Positions 6,200 to 9,012 of a stretch of DNA of 9,012 nucleotides are shown piece after piece; position 1 is the stretch's first letter; each line of letters starts with the position of its first letter. Origin of the DNA: an uncultured Actinomycetes bacterium. GTDB lineage: Bacteria; Actinomycetota; Thermoleophilia; Gaiellales; Gaiellaceae. The notes beneath the pieces were generated by a model. That model was not told where the DNA came from and ran no database searches. It saw only the letters and a list, made by a program, of their open reading frames with translations. The translations under genes were made by a program, and so were the position numbers. The stretch covers positions 1-9,012 of the forward strand of contig CAIYXH010000100.1 of NCBI GenBank assembly GCA_903930195.1, read 5' to 3'.

Positions 6200-6345
6200 C
6201 CGACAAGCAGCGTCCCATCGTCCGCCCGCTGCCGGTTGTCGCCCCGAGCATCTTCTTCCGCGTGCGCGGTGCGGGCGGCCCCTGCCGCCCGCGTGCCGAA
6301 GGGGGGAAGGCCTGTGCTCGTTCGTATCGGGTCTCGCGGCTCTAG
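6196..6345 (+). CDS. Possible small ORF (49 residues) between hemA and hemC
   Basis: A 49-codon frame begins GTG at 6196, overlapping the hemA stop as GTGA. GGAGGAG lies at 6184-6190 with a five-base gap, one of the best ribosome sites in the window. The first 30 or so codons have C or G at most third positions, as in the real genes. The product starts MTDKQRPIVRPLPVVAPSIFF and then becomes Arg/Gly/Pro rich; I recognise no family, membrane helix or metal motif. It reads through a GC-rich hairpin and ends 32 bases inside hemC. It could be a short leader whose translation controls hemC access, a small protein, or chance: the purine-rich ribosome site is also explained by the hemA tail (LEET). 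A different frame (from TTG 6236) would only extend HemC and does not look conserved. Confidence 0.35.
   Translation: MTDKQRPIVRPLPVVAPSIFFRVRGAGGPCRPRAEGGKACARSYRVSRL
6271..6306 (+). promoter_or_regulatory. GC-rich hairpin and hemC ribosome binding site
   Basis: A perfect 9-base-pair stem, GCGGGCGGC (6271-6279) with GCCGCCCGC (6284-6292), encloses the loop CCCT (6280-6283). Seven bases later AGGGGGG (6300-6306) forms the ribosome site of hemC, seven bases before its GTG. The loop CCCT is complementary to AGGG of that site, so the RNA could hide it, though a pseudoknot with no linker would be tight. No T-run follows, so it is not an intrinsic terminator. Regulation of hemC translation is inference. 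Confidence 0.35.
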
Positions 6346-7153
6346 GCTTGCGCTGACGCAGGCGGAGCTCGCAGCGCAGATCGTGCGCGCGGCCGGCCAC
6401 GACGTCGCCTTCGTCCCGATCACCACCGCCGGCGACCGCGACCGCAAGAGCCCCTTCGGCCAGATCGGCGAGCGGGGCGTCTTCGTCAAGGAGATCGAGG
6501 AGGCGCTCCTCGCCGACCGGATCGACGTCGCCGTCCACTCGGCGAAGGACATGACCTCGACGGACGCCGAGGGCCTCGTCGTCGGCGCGTATCTCGAGCG
6601 CGACGATCCGCGCGACGCGCTCGTCGGCGCCGAGGAGCTCCGGCCGGGTATGCGGATCGGCACGGCGTCGGTGCGCCGCCGTGCGCAGCTCCTTGCCTTC
6701 GACCCGTCGATCGTCGTCGAGCCGCTCCGCGGCAACATCGACACGCGGCTTGCGAAGGCGCGCGAGCGCGGGCTCGATGCGCTGATTCTCGCCTCCTGCG
6801 GCCTCGACCGGCTCGGGCTCGAGGCGCAGATCGGTTTGCGGATCCCGGCCGAGCTCATGCTTCCCGAGGCGGCGCAGGGTGCGCTCGCGCTCCAGGTACG
6901 CGCGGGCGAGGAGCATCTCGTCGCGGGCGGCGACGACGCCGAGACGCGCCGCAGCGTCGAGGCCGAGCGGGCGTGTGTCGCGACGGTCGGCGCCGGCTGC
7001 CTCGCGCCGGTCGCGGCGCACCACGATGGATCGCTGCTCACCGCGCTGATCGCAGCCGAGGACGGCAGCTGGATCGAGCGCCGCAGCGGCGACGATCCGG
7101 CGGCGGTCGCCGCAGAGCTCGTTGGGGCCTCGCAGGCCCGCGCCGCCGCGTGA
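6314..7153 (+). CDS. hemC: Porphobilinogen deaminase HemC (hydroxymethylbilane synthase)
   Basis: A 279-residue enzyme that links four porphobilinogen units into hydroxymethylbilane in the cytoplasm. The N-terminus VLVRIGSRGSRLALTQAE is canonical. DVAVHSAKDM holds the catalytic Asp79 (HSxKD motif), and RIGTASVRRRAQLL and EPLRGNIDTRLAKARE are the cofactor- and substrate-binding arginine blocks. Cys229 in GAGCLAPVAAH is the attachment site of the dipyrromethane cofactor. At 279 residues it is shorter than the E. coli enzyme (about 313) but within the family range. The GTG at 6314 is chosen over the open frame back to 6236 because homology begins there and AGGGGGG lies seven bases upstream. It follows hemA after 114 bases and overlaps the hemD start as GTGA. 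Confidence 0.95.
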   Translation: MLVRIGSRGSRLALTQAELAAQIVRAAGHDVAFVPITTAGDRDRKSPFGQIGERGVFVKEIEEALLADRIDVAVHSAKDMTSTDAEGLVVGAYLERDDPRDALVGAEELRPGMRIGTASVRRRAQLLAFDPSIVVEPLRGNIDTRLAKARERGLDALILASCGLDRLGLEAQIGLRIPAELMLPEAAQGALALQVRAGEEHLVAGGDDAETRRSVEAERACVATVGAGCLAPVAAHHDGSLLTALIAAEDGSWIERRSGDDPAAVAAELVGASQARAAA

Positions 7154-7782
7154 AGGTGATCGTCACGCGCCCGCGGGCGCAGGCCGGACCGCTCGTCGGG
7201 CGCATCGAGGCGCTGGGGCACGAGGTGGTCGAGTGCCCACTGATCGAGATCGTCCACACCTCGGACGAGCCGATCGACTGTTCGGGCTATGACTGGGCGG
7301 TCGTCACGAGCCCGAACGGCGCCGACGAGGTTGCCCGTCGCGCCCGCAACCTGCCCCAGGTCGCAGCGGTGGGGCCGGGTACGGCCGAGACGCTCCGCGG
7401 CCACGGGATCGAGCCCGCCTTCGTCGCGACCGTGTCGACGGCCGACGCGCTGGCCGCCGAGTTCCCGCAGCCGGCCGGGCGCGTGCTCTACCTCGCCGCC
7501 GAGAACTCGCGCCGGGGGCCGATCGATGCGCTCGAGGCCGACTTCGTCCCGCTCTACTCGACGCAGCTCCTCAGCCCGCCGAAGCCCGAGGGCGACGTGG
7601 TTGTGCTGGCGTCAGGCTCTGCCGCGCGTGCCTACGCGTGGACGGGCGGTGACGCCCCGGCGATCTCGATCGGCCCCGAGACGACGAAGGTCGCGCGGTC
7701 GGTGGAGATCGAGGTGGTCGCCGAAGCCGAGACGCACGATCTCGACGGGCTCGTGGCGGCGATCGCCGCCTACGCGCGCTGA
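7150..7782 (+). CDS. hemD: Uroporphyrinogen-III synthase HemD
   Basis: A 210-residue protein that cyclises hydroxymethylbilane with inversion of ring D to give uroporphyrinogen III. HemD sequences are very divergent, but the opening KVIVTRPRAQAGPLVGRIEALGHEVVECPLIEI, the block DWAVVTSPNGADEV, VAAVGPGTAETLRGHGIEPAF and the late VVVLASGSAARAYAW followed by AISIGPETTKVAR are the recognisable family segments in order. The two alpha/beta domains are both represented. It is shorter than the usual 240-260 residues, mostly through a compact second domain. The GTG start overlaps the hemC stop (GTGA). It is the last gene of the plus-strand run here; its last 13 bases overlap the end of the convergent MFS gene. 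No hairpin terminator is visible after it. Confidence 0.9.
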   Translation: MKVIVTRPRAQAGPLVGRIEALGHEVVECPLIEIVHTSDEPIDCSGYDWAVVTSPNGADEVARRARNLPQVAAVGPGTAETLRGHGIEPAFVATVSTADALAAEFPQPAGRVLYLAAENSRRGPIDALEADFVPLYSTQLLSPPKPEGDVVVLASGSAARAYAWTGGDAPAISIGPETTKVARSVEIEVVAEAETHDLDGLVAAIAAYAR

Positions 7783-8942
7783 CGGCCGGTCACGACCGAC
7801 ACGCTCACGATTGCGATGCCGCCCACGGCGAGCGCGGCGCCGACCCAGCCGGTCGACGCGTACCCGTACCCCGCCGCGATCACGAGCCCACCGAGCCAGG
7901 CGCCGAGCGAGTTCGCGATGTTCAGCGCCGAGTGGTTGAGCGCAGCCGCAAGTGACTGGGCATCGGCGGAGACGTCCATCAGGCGCGTCTGCAGCGCCGG
8001 GATCGCGACCGAGCCCATCATCCCGAGCCCGAAGACGCAGGCAACGGCCGGGATCGCGTGGTGGGCCGCGACCGTGAACGCCACGAGGATCACGAGCACG
8101 CCGCCGAGCCCGATGTAGATCGTCCGGACGACGTTGCGGTCGGCGAGCCTGCCGCCGACGACGTTCCCGAGCGTCATCCCGATCCCGAAGATCATCAGGA
8201 CGATCCAGATCTGCGAGCTGTGCAGCCCGGCGACCTTCGTCATCGTCGGAGCGATGTAGCTGTAGACGGCGAAGAAGCCGCCGAACCCGATCGCGCCGAT
8301 CAGGAGCGCCATCCAGACCTGGTACCGCCGCAGCGCGCCGAGCTCGCGGCGGATGCCGGCGTCGTCGTGGACGTCGTCGAGCGGGATCCAGAGGAAGACG
8401 GCGACCATCGTCAGCGCGGCGACGACGGTCACGAGCACGTAGGTCGAACGCCAGCCGAACTGCTGGCCGAGCACCGTGGCGACGGGGACGCCGACGATGT
8501 TCGCGACGGTCAGGCCGAGCATCATCATCGCGAAGGCGTGGGCACGAGCCTGGGGCAGGAGCGACGCGGCGACGACCGAGCCGATGCCTAAGAACGCGCC
8601 GTGCGGCAGCCCGCTGGCGAACCGGGCGAGCGCGAGCACGGCGAAGTTCGGCGCGAGCACCGAGGCGAAGTTGCCGAGCGCGAAGATCGCCATCAGCAGC
8701 ACGAGCAGCGTCTTCCGCCGCATTCGCGCGCCGAGCACGGCGAAGAGCGGCGCCCCGACGACGACGCCGAGTGCGTAGAGCGAGATCAGCTGCCCCGCGC
8801 TCGGGATCGACGTGTGGAGGCTGTGCGCGATGTTCGGGAGGACGCCCATCGTCGCGAACTCGGTCGTGCCGATCGCGAACCCGCCGAGGGCGAGCGCAAA
8901 CAGGCTCAGGTTCACGCGAGATGGAGGCGCAGCGGCGGTCAT
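7770..8942 (-). CDS. DHA1-family MFS efflux transporter (AraJ/YdhP-like)
   Basis: A 390-residue major facilitator protein with about twelve hydrophobic helices in two halves separated by a charged loop (IPLDDVHDDAGIRRELGALRR, near the middle). FAIGTTEFATMGVLPNIAHSL in helix 1 is the mark of the AraJ/SotB/YdhP/Cml-type DHA1 group, and GARMRRKTLLVL is its version of the helix 2-3 motif A, lacking the usual Asp. Members are proton-driven exporters of sugars, arabinose-like compounds or drugs such as chloramphenicol; the substrate cannot be read from sequence. The ATG at 8942 has no ribosome site and lies 3 bases past the T-run of a terminator; an in-frame GTG at 8915 (VNLSLFALALGG) is an alternative. 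Function is not linked to the heme genes; it is merely convergent with hemD. Confidence 0.88.
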   Translation of the reverse strand: MTAAAPPSRVNLSLFALALGGFAIGTTEFATMGVLPNIAHSLHTSIPSAGQLISLYALGVVVGAPLFAVLGARMRRKTLLVLLMAIFALGNFASVLAPNFAVLALARFASGLPHGAFLGIGSVVAASLLPQARAHAFAMMMLGLTVANIVGVPVATVLGQQFGWRSTYVLVTVVAALTMVAVFLWIPLDDVHDDAGIRRELGALRRYQVWMALLIGAIGFGGFFAVYSYIAPTMTKVAGLHSSQIWIVLMIFGIGMTLGNVVGGRLADRNVVRTIYIGLGGVLVILVAFTVAAHHAIPAVACVFGLGMMGSVAIPALQTRLMDVSADAQSLAAALNHSALNIANSLGAWLGGLVIAAGYGYASTGWVGAALAVGGIAIVSVSVVTGRQRA

Positions 8943-8945
8943 CGG

Positions 8946-8979
8946 AAAAACGACGAAGGGGCCTGGCGGGGCCCCTTCG
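8946..8979 (-). terminator. Rho-independent terminator of the tRNA gene
   Basis: On the minus strand, a perfect 10-base-pair stem CGAAGGGGCC (8979-8970) with GGCCCCTTCG (8963-8954) and a six-base loop is followed by TCG and then TTTTT (8950-8946). It begins 6 bases after the tRNA 3' end, so it fits tRNA transcript termination. On the plus strand there is no T-run, so it would act in one direction only. It lies directly against the MFS start codon. Confidence 0.88.
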
Positions 8980-8985
8980 AGGAGG

Positions 8986-9012
8986 TGGCGAGGGCCGGAC
9001 TTGAACCGGCGA
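8986..9012 (-). tRNA. tRNA gene, 3' end only (identity not determinable)
   Basis: Read on the minus strand the window opens with the end of a tRNA: a five-pair T-stem GCCGG/CCGGC closing the loop TTCAAGT (9010-8994), then the 3' acceptor strand CCTCGCC (8993-8987) and discriminator A (8986). The next bases are CCT, so CCA is not fully encoded and must be added later. The missing 5' acceptor strand should read about GGCGAGG. The anticodon lies outside the window, so I give no amino acid. A terminator follows immediately. Confidence 0.85.

Noticed and set aside
6271..6292. Rho-independent terminator between hemA and hemC
   Set aside because: The stem is strong but there is no T-run on either strand after it.
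6236..6313. 26-residue N-terminal extension of HemC from TTG 6236
   Set aside because: Ser/Ala/Arg-rich with no family similarity and weaker third-position bias than the overlapping small ORF; HemC homology and a ribosome site point to GTG 6314.
6231..6313. Cobalamin or other riboswitch before hemC, suggested by GGGAAGGC near 6304-6311
   Set aside because: The other conserved cobalamin riboswitch boxes are not present in the right order, and the gap is too short; only a single hairpin is clear.
5861..7404. Long minus-strand open frames opposite hemA, hemC and hemD
   Set aside because: Low-complexity Arg/Ser/Ala-rich translations with no recognisable motif; the plus-strand genes are unmistakable.
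8058..8591. 177-codon plus-strand open frame inside the MFS gene
   Set aside because: Composition is dominated by Asp, Glu, Arg and His with no hydrophobic core pattern; it is the mirror of the transporter.
8986..9012. tRNA 3' end as an integration site with the MFS gene as cargo
   Set aside because: No integrase, no repeat of the tRNA end elsewhere in the window, and the MFS codon bias matches its neighbours.
1..9012. CRISPR arrays, insertion sequences, prophage genes
   Set aside because: No direct-repeat/spacer pattern, transposase, or phage-like protein is seen on either strand.

Overview
The window is dense, GC-rich bacterial DNA with nearly every base in a gene. It shows strong preference for C or G at third codon positions, frequent GTG and TTG starts, and many 4-base stop/start overlaps. 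The gene set (C5-pathway heme synthesis, a CcmABC-type heme/cytochrome c module beside a HemX-like protein, a UbiA-family prenyltransferase of the MqnP type, a stand-alone Clp N-domain protein) suggests a high-GC actinobacterium, possibly Thermoleophilia. The taxonomic guess is inference from gene content and codon bias only.

Layout. (1) 1-1678, plus strand: the 3' part of moaC, then mogA/moaB (TTGA overlap), then a UbiA-family prenyltransferase 5 bases on. This is molybdenum cofactor synthesis followed by quinone synthesis. (2) 1675-2109, minus strand: a small protein made only of the double Clp N-terminal domain, tail to tail with the prenyltransferase so that the two stop codons share a palindromic CTAG. 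(3) 2110-2155: a 46-base divergent promoter region. (4) 2156-7782, plus strand: ccmA-ccmB-ccmC-ccmD-hemX/ccsA-like-hemA-(small ORF)-hemC-hemD, almost all overlapping or nearly so. It joins cytochrome c/heme handling to the early steps of tetrapyrrole synthesis. (5) 7770-8942, minus strand: a DHA1-family MFS exporter whose end overlaps hemD by 13 bases. (6) 8943-9012, minus strand: a rho-independent terminator and the 3' end of a tRNA gene that runs off the window.

Taken together, regions 1-4 look like a respiratory-cofactor cluster (molybdopterin, quinone, cytochrome c, heme). I see no clearly new system, phage, transposon or CRISPR array. The points most worth a second look are these: a shared GTCTACGNT box placed identically before two start codons, suggesting leaderless transcription; a 49-codon ORF with a strong ribosome site and a GC-rich hairpin between hemA and hemC; two CcmC/CcsA-family proteins with a changed or missing tryptophan-rich heme motif; and a tRNA terminator whose T-tract ends 3 bases before the MFS start codon.
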